64,000 nt of DNA from positions 1,674,001-1,738,000 of the forward strand of contig JAYKNF010000013.1 in NCBI GenBank assembly GCA_036172665.1. The letters run 5' to 3'. Every line of letters starts with the position of its first letter. Position 1 is the first letter of the stretch. Made by a program: the position numbers and the translations under genes. This stretch comes from Prosopocoilus inquinatus. Its lineage: Eukaryota > Arthropoda > Insecta > Coleoptera > Lucanidae. Under the pieces are notes generated by a model. That model made no database searches. It was not told the DNA's origin and was given only the letters and a program-made list of their open reading frames with translations. Positions 54,553 to 64,000 of this stretch are shown one piece after another.

Positions 54553-54897
54553 AGTTAATATGAAGAGGAGAAAAACAAAGATGCGCATAAAATTTAAAAA
54601 TACCAAAAACAAGTATGTATTCTGTATAAGTACTCGTATTTACAATACGAGTCAAAACTAAAACAAAAACGTAATAAATGCAACTACATTTAAGTCATGT
54701 TATAATAAATGATTTAAAACTCAAATTTTTAATTCTCAAAAAAAAAAAACATTTAAAAAAACTGCAAAAAAATTAAATTGGACCTCCGTCCTTAAATATC
54801 TCAAACAAGTTCTTCTGCTGGCGTTTCTTCGTTTTCTTTTGTGTTGTACATTGTGGAGTTAAAAAGTTCAAACATAACTTCAGTGGGAATAAAGTCT
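54553..54897. other. 3' flank of hAT gene, no feature
   Basis: AT-rich sequence downstream (minus strand) of the hAT C-terminus, with no terminal repeat recognised. Confidence 0.4.
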
Positions 54898-57021
54898 TTA
54901 GAGCCACATATTATTCACTTTCAGATGAATTCTAATTCTTAGTATGGCTTCCAACAGTTGCATTCCCATTTTGTTTCGGATTTTTGTTTTGGCCGTGTTC
55001 ATAACAGAAAAAGTCCTTTCCACGACCGCATTGCTTGTTGGTATGCAATAATAGTTCAAAACCGCTCCTGCAAGTTTCTCAAAACAACGGTAACCATTCC
55101 CATCTGTATATTTCCAAACTCCTTCCCAGAATTTTACACTACATTCAGGAATTTCTTTCCCATCAAATTGCTCTTGCCAATTTACAAAATTTAGTTTTCT
55201 CCACTGAGCTTCATAATTATCGATAGACACGGATGTATCTAAAAATTGTTTAATTGGTAAATCCGCAAATTTTTCTTGTTTTTGACCAAGGTATGATGTG
55301 GGACATAATAATTTATATTGTTTAAAAATTTCAAAATTTGGCGGTAATCGACTACACATTTCCTTTAATAAACTCCTTACAAAATTAGAACATCTTCTCT
55401 GAACATTTTCTAGTTCTTGTTTCGGTAATTTACTTTTAGTCATTTCTTGATAAAATTCAAGTCCAAAATCCATACTACTGTACTCCAATGTAGCTAAATC
55501 ATTATCCAGAGCTTCTACTATTTGGTCAAGCAAAGGCCTCTTTCCTGTCTGCTGAAGAAACATCGGCTTTAGAATTCTCCTTGCCATTGAAAATATTAGG
55601 TGTATTCGTTTTAGAAATGCTGGGTTTGCCACAATAGCGTCATCGTTAAGTAGCCGATGCCCATCTAGGTCAAGTTATGGTTGCATCAGAAATTGATCTA
55701 AAACGAATAGTTTGTGATGGGCAAATTGGTACCCAGAGAAAAGAAAAATGGTAAATCAACATAATTTTCGTTTGGATATGTTCAATGCATTCATTTATTT
55801 AAAAGAAAACCCATTATGTATTCTATTCAAGTAAAAAAATGTTTGAATCAACAAGAAACTGCTTGAATTAATGTAAAGTGTGCATCATTCAAATAAATAA
55901 ATGCATCGACTGTATTCAAACAAAGATTTTTCTGTGTGATGAACATCGACCTTACTGAAAAATAATTAAATTAAGGTTAAGTAAACAATACTTTGGTGTT
56001 GACGCAACTAAACCCTACTCTGGAGTAGGTGCACATTGCGTCAACACCAGCACTGCCGCAGTGGCAACTAAAACGAATATGCCAATGTCAAATACCGCAT
56101 GCCGAAAATCTAAAACGAATACACATTTCGTTGAGCAGGTGACTTGCGGCAACCTAAGTCATCTAAAACGAATATACCTATTGTCATACGCGGCTCCTGG
56201 ATCTAATGAATCACTTTGAAACAATGTATTGAGATGGATAATTTCGTACAGAATACTTTTCATACTCAAAAAATAAAGTTTTATTTGGTTATCTTTAAGC
56301 TTGTTATTGATTGTTTCCGCCTTGTAGCATCGTTCTTTATCTGCTGCTACATCAAAATGTGTTTGCAATTCTATCCATTGTTGCAAAATTGTTTTAATTG
56401 CATTATATCTACTCAACCAACTCGTAGAAGACATTTGGACAAATTGTTTAAAAATATTTTTGTCAAATCCAGTGTTAATGAGATCAAATGTTTGTTTGTA
56501 CTTCAGGCGACGCAAAGGACTAAAAGCGAACCAATTATAAATTTCCCTGGTTAAAAACTCTATAGAAGTAGGATATTCCTTGGACGCCTTTTCGGCACAT
56601 AAATGCAAAGAATGGCACGTACATTTTATTAAAATTAATCCGGGTACTTCTTCTTTGAGTCTAGAGAATAAAGAATTGTTCTTTCCTACCAAATTACTTG
56701 CACCATCAGTCCCTATTGCTACTAAATTGTTTAAATGTAACTTAATTTCTTTTAGGTAACTTGTTACATCCCTAAACAGATCTTCCCCTGTTGCCCATTC
56801 TATTAATATAATCCCTAGGAAATTTGTTGAAACACGTCCAGTTTGAGTGTTAAAATATTTAACACAAATTGCCATGTATTTAACTATAGATACATCCGTT
56901 GATTCGTCTAATATTAACGAATAGCGACCATTTCCAATATTTTTTATAAGTTCATTTAAATATGCTGGAGCAATTACGTTTTTAATTAACAAAGAACATT
57001 TTGTTCTATGCGTTCTTAAAT
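54898..57021 (-). pseudogene. Second hAT transposase, split and 5'-truncated
   Basis: The upstream half (57021 to about 56190) reads SLILDESTDVSIVKYMAI (first catalytic Asp), VAIGTDGASNLVGKNNSLF (second Asp) and LIKCTCHSLHLCAEKA. The downstream half (55632-54898) reads KRIHLIFSMARRILKPMF up to SNAVVERTFSVMNTAKTKIR, the dimerisation region with the catalytic Glu of ERTFS. They are separated by about 550 bp of unrelated sequence. The N-terminus with the BED finger is replaced by Gypsy C: the frame reads straight through the junction at 57021 into Gypsy sequence, so the first 49 residues of the 336-codon open frame are not hAT. Relative of the copy at 712-2221. Confidence 0.85.
55640..56190. other. 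Insertion within hAT holding CTAAAACGAATA repeats and a cruciform
   Basis: CTAAAACGAATA occurs four times in one orientation (55698, 56068, 56110, 56163) and once inverted in the adjoining hAT coding sequence (55603-55614). A cruciform-capable sequence has arms TGGTGTTGACGCAA (55994-56007) and TTGCGTCAACACCA (56036-56049) with an inner CCTACTC/GAGTAGG stem. No open frame and no clear target duplication. Confidence 0.6.
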
Positions 57022-57232
57022 TTCCCACTGCGCCCAGTATGATTTTACGGACGGTGCACATGGTGCTACCTCTTCCCAGGTAGGCCTCGCGTCCCTGCTT
57101 TTCCATTCTAGCACTAATTTCAAATCCGGGTCGTTCTTCTGGTCTCTTCGCAGTTCTTCGTCTTGCCATTTGTCGTCAACTGTGGCTGTCTTCGCAGTCG
57201 TGTTTACTTTCTCGTCCAAACGACTACAGTGC

Positions 57233-59111
57233 TTACAGTCTTCGGCACAGGGTCTTCTCTGTGTCCACGACGAACTTGCCTTCCGGGAGAGGATAACTCA
57301 GAATAGGAGCACTAATCAAGTACTGCTTTAGTTGTTCAAAGCTAATTTGACACTGTTGGTCCCATTCAAATGGACGACCTTCTTCAGGGAGTTTTGTCAA
57401 CGGCTTAGCAATGTCTGCAAATCCAGGAACGTAGCGCCGATAGTAAGTGCACAGGCCAAGGAAACTCCTTATTTGGTGTTTATTTCTGGGAGTTGGCCAG
57501 TCTTTCACCACCTGAATCTTCACAGGGTCCACGGCGATTCCATTTCCATTAACAATGTGCCCCAGATAATTCACTTCCTTCTGGAAGAGGTGACACTTCT
57601 TGAGGCTAAGCTTTAGTCCAGCTCCGCGAAGCCGCTGGAACACTCCTTCCAGGTTCCTTAGGTGGTCGTCGAACGTCTGTCCCACTACAATTATGTCGTC
57701 AAGGTACACCATGCACGTTGTCCAGGACAGACCTTTCAGAACCGTCTCCATTAACCTCTCGAATGTCGCTGGGGCATTACATAATCCGAATGGCATCACT
57801 GTGAACTGCCACTGACCCATACCAATGGAAAACGCCGTCTTTTCTCGATCTTCGGGCGCCAGCTCCACTTGCCAATATCCACTCTTTAAGTCCAAAGTTG
57901 AGAAGATCTTTGAGCCGGCCAGGGTGTCCAGGGTATCATCAATCCGTGGCAGGGGATAGCTGTCCTTCTTGGTGACATTATTGAGTAACCGGTAGTCTAC
58001 ACAGAACCTGGTGGACCCATCCTTCTTCTTCACAAGCACTACTGGTGACGCCCACGGGCTGCTTGATGGTTCTATTACATTATCCTTTTCCATCTCGCGA
58101 ATAATGCGTTCCGCTTCCTCACGCTTCGCCAACGGTAATCGCCTTGGAGCCTGACGGATAGGTCTTTCTTCTCCAGTCTCTATTTTGTGTTTCACGACAT
58201 CAGTTCTTCCCTTGGATCCATTTTCTACCTCAAATACATCTTGATAGCGGCCGATCAGATTCTTTGCTTTTGTCTTCTGGTCTGGAGTCAATTCCTGGGC
58301 TGTTGACATAACCATTTCCCATAATTTCTTTGGGACTTTCGCTTCTGGCATGTTTGTTTCAAGTTGGCGGGAGATGGAGGACACCATGGTGCAGCTTCCC
58401 AAGATTGTTCCTTTCTTGATATTGACAGAGAAACAATTGACGTTCATCAGGCGGACAGGTACTTCCTTCTTCGCCGTCAACAACATTTTCCCAACGAGGA
58501 CTCCTCTTCCAATCCTTTGATCATCAGTATTAGGTTCAACCATAATGACTTGCCCATCTTGAAAAACACCGTTCAGTTTTGCGTCGACGATAACCTCAGT
58601 CCTGCTGGGTAATACAACGTCTTCAGCGAGGACTACTCGAGCGGACACGTCTCTTCGTTGATGTAGAACCAACTCCTCATTATTGACCGCCATCACGCCA
58701 CGCTTTAAGTCCAATTGAAACCCGTGGGCACACATGACGTCCATGCCCAAAATTGCCTCGTCCTCTATGTCTGCCACCAGTGCACGGTGTTGCAGTTTTC
58801 AGTCTCCACTTGGTCGGCTCGGTGCGTCCAGATGACTTAATGACGTCGGGTCTTAGGATGGTCTTCGTCGCACCCGTATCCAATAACATGGTGTGAGGAA
58901 TGTCATCAATGGTAACATCCACGAAGACACTGCTGGTTAACTGCCGTAGGGATATTACTTGTTTGGATTTCGTCTTTGGGGGCCTTTGAATACGGGTCGA
59001 CGTTTGCCCCTCTGCACCGACCCGGCTTAGTTTAACTGTGGCTTCCTTGGATCCTGAGTGGGCTTTGGACATCGCCTGCGAACATGTCCTTCCTCCTGGC
59101 AATTCCAACAC
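57233..59111 (-). pseudogene. Gypsy C pol (protease and RT only)
   Basis: Protease in 58680-59111 with MLLDTGATKTILRPDVI. The frame then switches into DIEDEAILGMDVM at 58777, at exactly the same lesion as in Gypsy B. RT is uninterrupted: KKKDGSTRFCVDYRLLNNVT, LDLKSGYWQVELAPEDREKT (Gln present where Gypsy B has a stop), MPFGLCNAPATFERLM, MVYLDDIIVVGQTFDDHLRN. The remaining RNase H start FVVDT runs out of frame at 57250. A further 70 codons of linker before integrase lie at 57022-57219. Confidence 0.88.
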
Positions 59112-60619
59112 ACCAGCGGCTTCTTCTGCTTGAAGACCTGTTCCACAATGCGGCGAACATCCTCGGCGGTGGCATATTCCTTGGATTGCCCCTTATTAGC
59201 AGATCCCACCTTGGCGTTGGCGGACTTTTCTTCTTCTTCCTCTTGGAAGTCCATAGCCGCTCGCACCTTGACATGCCCTCTTGAAACTCGTCTCGCCGCT
59301 TCAAATTCCAAGGCATAAGCCAATGCGTTCTTGGACGTCTTCGGATGGGTCATTCTCAATGCCTGCTGGTTGTCTGGGTCACGGATTCCATCTATGAAGG
59401 TCTGCACCGTCAAACATTTGAGGAATTCAACGGGAGCTGTGGGATATGCCAACTGGGCCAGACGCGCTACGTCCGCTTCGAATTCTTGAAGACTTTCTCC
59501 GGATTTCTGACAGCGATTCCTCAACTGCGCATGGTATACCTCGGTCAGATGGGCCTGTCCGTAACGCATTTCCATCCTATTCACTAGCTTGTCGAAGTCT
59601 TCTGGTTCCTCTGGCGGCATCGTCTGTAGCACATCGATAGCGTCTCCTCTCAAGGCCACAATTAACGAAGTGGCTTTTTCGCTGGCCGTCCATCTGGTTG
59701 CCTTTGCTGCTGCTTCGAACTGTTTGAAGTAGTTGGGCCAAGAAGATTTTCCATCGAACGTCGGTGGTTTTATTTTCAATTTCGAATTTTCTGCTGGTCC
59801 TTCCACAACTCGGGTTTCATTATTTTCTAGTGTTTCTACTGGTGGCTGATCCCCGAACACTCGCAACCCCGCCATGATTTGTTCCAGATTTTTGATTTTG
59901 TTATCCTGCTGAAATATTATTTCCTCCACATTTTCTTGCAGGTTTCTTGTTTCTTCTGATATTTTTACCACTAGTTTATCTTCGAGTCCTTTCGTCTGCT
60001 CTAGAAATTCACCCTTCAAATTTCCGGACTGTTCTAGAAGTTTCTCGTCGAAATTTCTGGATTGCTCTAGAAATTTCTCGTCTAAGTCTCTAGATTGTTC
60101 CAACAATTTATTTTGTAATTTGTCGAAATTTCCAGATTGTTCTAGAAGCTTCTCCTCTAAATTTCTGGATTGTTCTTGAAGCTGCTGTAAATTTCCAGAC
60201 TGTTCTTGAAACTTCTCGTCCAAATTTCTGGATTGTTCTCGAAGTTCTTCCTTGAAATTTCCAGATTGTTCTAGAAGCTTTTTCTCTAAATTTCCAGACT
60301 GTTCTTGAAACTTCTCGTCCAAATTTCTGGATTGTTCTCGAAGTTCGTCCTTGAAATTTCCAGACTGTTCTTGAAACTTCTCGTCCAAATTTCTGGATTG
60401 TTCTCGAAATTCATCCTTCAAGATTTTATTAAAATCGGCGGGACCACACGAAATTTCGAAAAGGAACGTCTCTGGATCTTCACCAGCTGTCAACAAATCG
60501 TATCGGAGACGCTGTTGAAGTGCGCCTTTCAAACCACCGGTTTCTAACTCTCGTTCTTCCAATTCGGTTTTTAATTCGGCCACTTTTAAGTCTTTCAACA
60601 ACACTTTTCTCGTAGCCAT
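59027..60619 (-). CDS. Gypsy C gag, 530 aa: SAP-like motif, coiled coil, gag core, zinc knuckle
   Basis: Open frame from the ATG at 60619. Residues 1-45 form a SAP-like motif (LLKDLKVAELKTELEERELE, then LKGALQQRLR). Residues about 68-220 form a charged coiled coil built from about 12 EQSGN/EQSRN repeats. Residues about 285-450 are the gag core (IKPPTFDGKSSWPNYFKQFE, SLIVALRGDAIDVLQTMP, FEADVARLAQLAYP). A CCHC knuckle CWNCQEEGHVRRRCPKP is near the C-terminus. SAP motifs bind AT-rich DNA in scaffold proteins, so a role in chromatin targeting is conceivable, but that is inference. No lesion seen. Confidence 0.88.
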   Translation of the reverse strand: MATRKVLLKDLKVAELKTELEERELETGGLKGALQQRLRYDLLTAGEDPETFLFEISCGPADFNKILKDEFREQSRNLDEKFQEQSGNFKDELREQSRNLDEKFQEQSGNLEKKLLEQSGNFKEELREQSRNLDEKFQEQSGNLQQLQEQSRNLEEKLLEQSGNFDKLQNKLLEQSRDLDEKFLEQSRNFDEKLLEQSGNLKGEFLEQTKGLEDKLVVKISEETRNLQENVEEIIFQQDNKIKNLEQIMAGLRVFGDQPPVETLENNETRVVEGPAENSKLKIKPPTFDGKSSWPNYFKQFEAAAKATRWTASEKATSLIVALRGDAIDVLQTMPPEEPEDFDKLVNRMEMRYGQAHLTEVYHAQLRNRCQKSGESLQEFEADVARLAQLAYPTAPVEFLKCLTVQTFIDGIRDPDNQQALRMTHPKTSKNALAYALEFEAARRVSRGHVKVRAAMDFQEEEEEKSANAKVGSANKGQSKEYATAEDVRRIVEQVFKQKKPLVCWNCQEEGHVRRRCPKPTQDPRKPQLN

Positions 60620-60719
60620 TGTTTTTTTTTTCCTATACTGTACTTATTTAATAATCTGATTAAATTTAATTTACTTTAAATTGTTTATTTATTTGCACAA
60701 ACCCGCACACCGACACCAC

Positions 60720-61069
60720 TGTTACGTTTCTAGGGTTTAAATTTATTTATTTAAACGAATAAAACACTCGATAAAAACTTAACCGTAATTTAAATAAAGC
60801 TTAAAAACTAATTTATTTGTAACAATTTATTTTCACACTAAAATCTAACTTCGACGATCGCTGTTCGAATTCGACTGACTGGTGAGTCAACTCCGGGCGA
60901 TTTTATATCATTTGCTGCCGTCTGGAATTCTCTACGCTGGAAGATTCGAGTTTGTTCCATCGCCGGAAAAGTCTAGGCTGTTCGATGTAGACCCCGGTGG
61001 CGTGGCAGCCAATGACGCATAACGAACCGACTTCTTGACGCCTTGAGCTAAGCCGGGTGGCGCGCCACA
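60720..61069 (-). repeat. Gypsy C LTR
   Basis: 350 bp, TGTTACGTTTCTAGGG on the plus strand to GTGGCGCGCCACA. TG...CA ends and an adjacent PBS define both edges. It is the 5' LTR of the element; the 3' LTR is absent from this locus. Confidence 0.88.
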
Positions 61070-61379
61070 ATATGCACGAAGTTGCCAAAATATACATTTT
61101 TTTAATTGGCTTCTTTTAATAAAAAAAAAACATTAGATATGCATAGAAAACTTAACGTTTTGTTGGTATACCTCTTAATAACAAATATGCATTTTACATA
61201 TAATCCGAGCTTTACTTATTATAAATGGTACATTTAAGACCCCACTCGAGTCCAACCTATCAGTATAGTAAAATACTACATACATTCATAGAATTCGTTT
61301 CACAGAGCGTACTTTTAAAGTTAAAAAAATGCTAGCAATCTAAAAGTATTTGCTTTTGTAAACTACAGTGCGGGGATAC

Positions 61380-61970
61380 TTATATACCCTCTTTTTGATA
61401 ATTTATTACTGCCGCATAACATCTTCCTTCATATAAACCTCTCAGACTATAATTAATTCTTTTTTCTCCCATGTATTTATTAACAACTGAATTAAAATTC
61501 TCTGTGGAGTTGATATCAACGTCATTCAATAAACTGGATGACAATGCCAATATGTGATTTAGATGTTTAGTGAAATTTATTTCGTTCAGCCATTACAAAA
61601 TTCGGCCATTACAAAATTCATTCCACGCACCAGATTTTTTTACAAAAGTTTTTTCATATATTTTTTAAATATTTTTCACACTTCGAATGATCGTTATAAA
61701 TGTGATGCGGCCCATTTAGAATATCACTTTTAAAACTTTTGATTCGATGTTTTATTGACAAGTCCTCCTCTTTTCGATACTTCATGGCACTTGTAATAGC
61801 TGATCGAAATTTAAATTGTCTTAAAAATATGTGCATGTTGTCCAGTGAAATATTCCTTAATTTGTTACAGTAGTTACGTAAAACGCTATTACGACATTCT
61901 ATTTTCTCAATAAAAAAATTAGGACCGTAGGGTTTAGAATCACGAATTTTTCTATACCAGCTTGTTCAAA
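61380..61970 (-). pseudogene. Mutator-like transposase domain remnant
   Basis: Successive frames on the minus strand read SWYRKIRDSKPYGPNFFIEK, IECRNSVLRNYCNKLRNI, FKFRSAITSAMKYRKEEDLS, FKSDILNGPHHIYNDHSKCE, then, after stops and shifts, NDVDINSTENFNSVVNKYMG and EKRINYSLRGLYEGRCYAAV. This order matches the Mutator-like transposase domain common in insect genomes (N-x-E-x-FNS-V-K and GGKR-N-S-R-SYQ-R regions). A tandem duplication of GCCATTACAAAATTC near 61591-61620 is one lesion. No ends found. The longest uninterrupted frame is only 60 codons, 61654-61836. Confidence 0.75.
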
Positions 61971-62345
61971 TTGAATGTGCACTGAAGGGATCTTCTAAAC
62001 CGACAGAGATACATATTTTGGTTAAAGAAAAGTTGCACAAATCAATGCCTAATTCGTATTCATTAACAGAATGATTCTTTTTGGAGATATTAATGAAAAT
62101 GTAAAATTTCTTTTTTTCTGTATTTCTTTGATTATAATTTTAAACTTCTGATTTAATTTTATACAGACATTTTTTGATTTTGCTTCGAATAAGGGTGACT
62201 GAATTGAAGTCTGAAGTTTCATCATTGTCTATCACAACGTGTATCTTTTTCTTTTTCTATTCGATAGCATTTTTTCTTCTGTTTGTAATGCTATAGCATA
62301 CTTAATAGTTGATGTTATATTGGAAACTTATATAATTCAGATATA
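61971..62345. other. Unassigned sequence
   Basis: No gene or repeat recognised. It may include decayed upstream parts of the Mutator-like element. Confidence 0.4.
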
Positions 62346-62451
62346 CAGGGTGTCCCAGAGCTCCGTAAAAGTTCCATAACTTTCTTGCTATTCCATATAC
62401 CTGGAATAGCAAGAAAGTTATGGAACTTTTACGGAGCTCTGGGTCAGCCTG
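62346..62451. mobile_element. Near-perfect palindromic MITE (TA duplication)
   Basis: 106 bp. CAGGGTGTCCCAGAGCTCCG and its complement ending CGGAGCTCTGGGTCAGCCTG enclose a loop of about 6 nt (TATACC). Arms of about 48 bp differ only near the tip. TA on both sides (62344-62345, 62452-62453). Tc1/mariner-type MITE. Confidence 0.88.
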
Positions 62452-62679
62452 TATGTTTGAAAATGTTATTTAACACCTAATTTCAAATTTCTAATTCATT
62501 TTCATATTTTTTTGTTATTCTATTCGATAGAATTGTTTCTGGTGATTTTAATGACGTATAATACTTTTTTTCAAGTAAAGTTAAAATATGATAAAAAAAT
62601 ACTGATACCGTTTCATCAAATGTTGAGAGCCGCTGAGTGCTAAAGAAATTAAAAAAATACATTGTTACACATATGTGAA

Positions 62680-62860
62680 AAAAAATAAGTCTATTTACTT
62701 TTTTTCACTCCTGACTAAAAAAGGAAATAAGTTTATTTACTTTTTTTTACTCCTGACAAAGCTATAAATCGAGAGAAACTGATATACAGGTCAGTTTCTT
62801 TTGAGATTTCCCGAGTACTCAAGTTAAAATTTGAAAGTGACATACAAATCAGTTTCTCTT
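62680..62860 (+). repeat. Repeats with degenerate CTGAC...GAAAC motif, copy 1
   Basis: Two tandem partial units of AAATAAGTYTATTTACTTTTTT plus CTCCTGAC. The second continues CTGACAAAGCTATAAATCGAGAGAAAC. A related copy is at 63645-63720. A separate direct duplication of CAGTTTCTTTTGAGATTTCC and GAGTACTC lies at about 62791 and 62850. CTGANRA followed by GAAAC is the spacing of a hammerhead core, but the pairing expected for stem II is poor. Confidence 0.5.
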
Positions 62861-63644
62861 GAGATTTCCTGAGTACTCTAATTTGAATTTTCATGAATCA
62901 TAAAGAGAACTTCTAATTCACGCGAACTGGGAAGATACATTTGAAATTAAAGCCGCAGTCCTACTGAATGATCGCGGATAATCATGCACAGCGAATAAAA
63001 TATTAAACCAATGAAATTCGCACTTTTTGACACAGTATATCCGTAACTGGCGCGACGTTGGTTGAAAATTTTAATCGCTTTTCATTTTGGTACCAAACTA
63101 CTAGAAACTTTCAGTTGTTTATTAAATATTTACATCTAAAAATTACTATTTTCTCAATAACTCGTCGAATATCAGAATTGGACCCTACAAACTGTATATC
63201 ATTGAAAAGCGTATCAAAAATGCTATGGAATGGTGTGAAAATATATAGGGTGTTCTATTTGAAAAAATGGAGTTTTTGTTATTTATAATTATTCATTTTC
63301 AAAAAATCGTAGTAAGCCTTGGAACATCCCTACACGACTTGGCTTGATCTCGAATGATTGACCACAGCCTTGGCATTGACTGAAAAAAAAATCGGTTGCG
63401 TTATCTTTAGTGGTTTAGAAGTTACGAATTTTTGAATGGAACCTTGCATCCGGGAATTTTCAAGAAAAAATTGACTCACATCAAAAAGTATGATTGATAC
63501 GTGAAAATGATTCAAATAAATTTAACGCAAAATTTATTATAGAACCCAGAAATGAAGTCAAAATGGGGTATTTCAATTAAAAAAAACGTAACTTTAATAT
63601 TTTTATAATACTTGGACAGCCTGTATATAAACGAATTCACTCCA
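62861..63644. other. Unassigned sequence, possible worn MITE
   Basis: TATATAGGGTGTTCTATTTG near 63243 and GGACAGCCTGTATATA near 63614 face each other and may be eroded ends of a mariner-type MITE of about 390 bp. The internal sequence does not fold back. Short open frames here match nothing known. Confidence 0.35.
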
Positions 63645-63720
63645 GACGAAAAAAGTAAATAGGTTTATTTACTTCTTTTACTCCTGACGAAGCTATAATT
63701 TTATACCGAAACGTTGAGTG
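63645..63720 (+). repeat. Repeat with degenerate CTGAC...GAAAC motif, copy 2
   Basis: AAATAGGTTTATTTACTTCT then CTCCTGACGAAGCTATAATT, then TTATACCGAAACGTTGAGTG. CTGACGA and GAAAC are separated by a potential TATAA/TTATA stem. This resembles the worn 3' ends of Penelope-like elements. No cleavage triplet in the right context could be confirmed. Confidence 0.45.
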
Positions 63721-64000
63721 TGTTCTCATCATATTTCTGTCCGGTTCAAGATTAAAATTAATAAAAATTTGTATTATTATTAGAAACATTTGAATTTTGT
63801 TAGTATTTTATACGATTTTTAATTACTGGTTCAATAAGATTTATTGGATAAGAATTTTGAATATACAGTTTTCTTTTAATTTGACTAGATAAGCATATTC
63901 GAATATCTTAGAAAAGACTGAGGACAAAGATATTGGCATGTAATTTTATAATCGTTGTAGATTATTCGTTTTGATAATAGGTATTATTTTACTCGTTTTT
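63721..64000. other. Unassigned AT-rich window end
   Basis: No recognisable feature. Confidence 0.4.

Larger units (their letters stand above)
57022..61069 (-). mobile_element. Gypsy C: truncated relative of Gypsy B
   Basis: Right LTR 60720-61069, PBS TGGTGTCGGTGTGCGGG just inside, a complete gag, protease and RT. An internal deletion then removes nearly all of RNase H (FVVDT joined to CRRL near 57250), and the element ends abruptly at SYWAQW (57022) against hAT sequence. Integrase, macro domain and left LTR are absent. Very similar to Gypsy B in the shared parts. Confidence 0.88.

Noticed and set aside
56159..57169. A single 336-residue protein with a novel N-terminus
   Set aside because: The first 49 residues are an antisense-free but out-of-frame reading of Gypsy C pol linker; the hAT part begins at the junction at 57021.

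Overview
This is an AT-rich insect genomic window that consists almost entirely of transposable elements in several layers of nesting. I found no intact host protein gene. Evidence for an insect: spliceosomal GT-AG introns of about 55-80 bp, short (CCTAA)n runs (the insect telomere motif TTAGG read on the other strand), and the mix of element families. The order of insect cannot be settled from this sequence.

Layout. 0.5-6.5 kb: remnants of piggyBac, hAT, Tc1/mariner, an R1-like LINE and a Polinton-type DNA polymerase B. 6.5-18.5 kb: a tandem array with units of about 145 and 255 bp, broken up by a GC-rich dispersed repeat, a Transib element with a CGACG target duplication, a LINE, and two copies of a small element carrying a hammerhead-ribozyme motif. 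18.5-23 kb: mostly unassigned sequence, including a possible spliced noncoding transcript. 23.2-27.0 kb: a well-preserved LINE split by a third ribozyme-element copy. 27.0-32.0 kb: a P-element-like (THAP9-type) transposase pseudogene whose introns hold foldback MITEs. 32.5-34.5 kb: a MITE and a Tc1/mariner relative with DD82E spacing (Sailor type). 34.7-42.9 kb: Gypsy A. 43.0-49.4 kb: a hAT remnant split by Gypsy B. 49.4-53.0 kb: a complete PIF/Harbinger element with TTA target duplications. 53-57 kb: foldback elements and a second hAT. 57-61 kb: Gypsy C, a truncated relative of Gypsy B. 61.4-62.0 kb: a Mutator-like transposase remnant. The remainder is MITEs and unassigned sequence.

The most interesting items are: (1) Gypsy B pol continues past integrase into a TARG1/OARD1-like macro domain followed by a CCCH zinc finger, and its gag starts with a SAP-like motif and a long coiled-coil repeat; (2) three copies of a roughly 312-nt, circularly permuted element carry a hammerhead ribozyme motif and have 9-12 bp target duplications, which is the organisation of Penelope-linked retrozymes; (3) the Transib ends match the layout of a 23-RSS (heptamer, 23 bp, nonamer-like A tract); (4) the Harbinger element has an uninterrupted three-exon transposase and a spliced MADF-BESS partner gene on the opposite strand.

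Almost every other coding region is broken by stops, frameshifts, deletions or insertions; these are noted entry by entry. Boundaries given without a target duplication are approximate.
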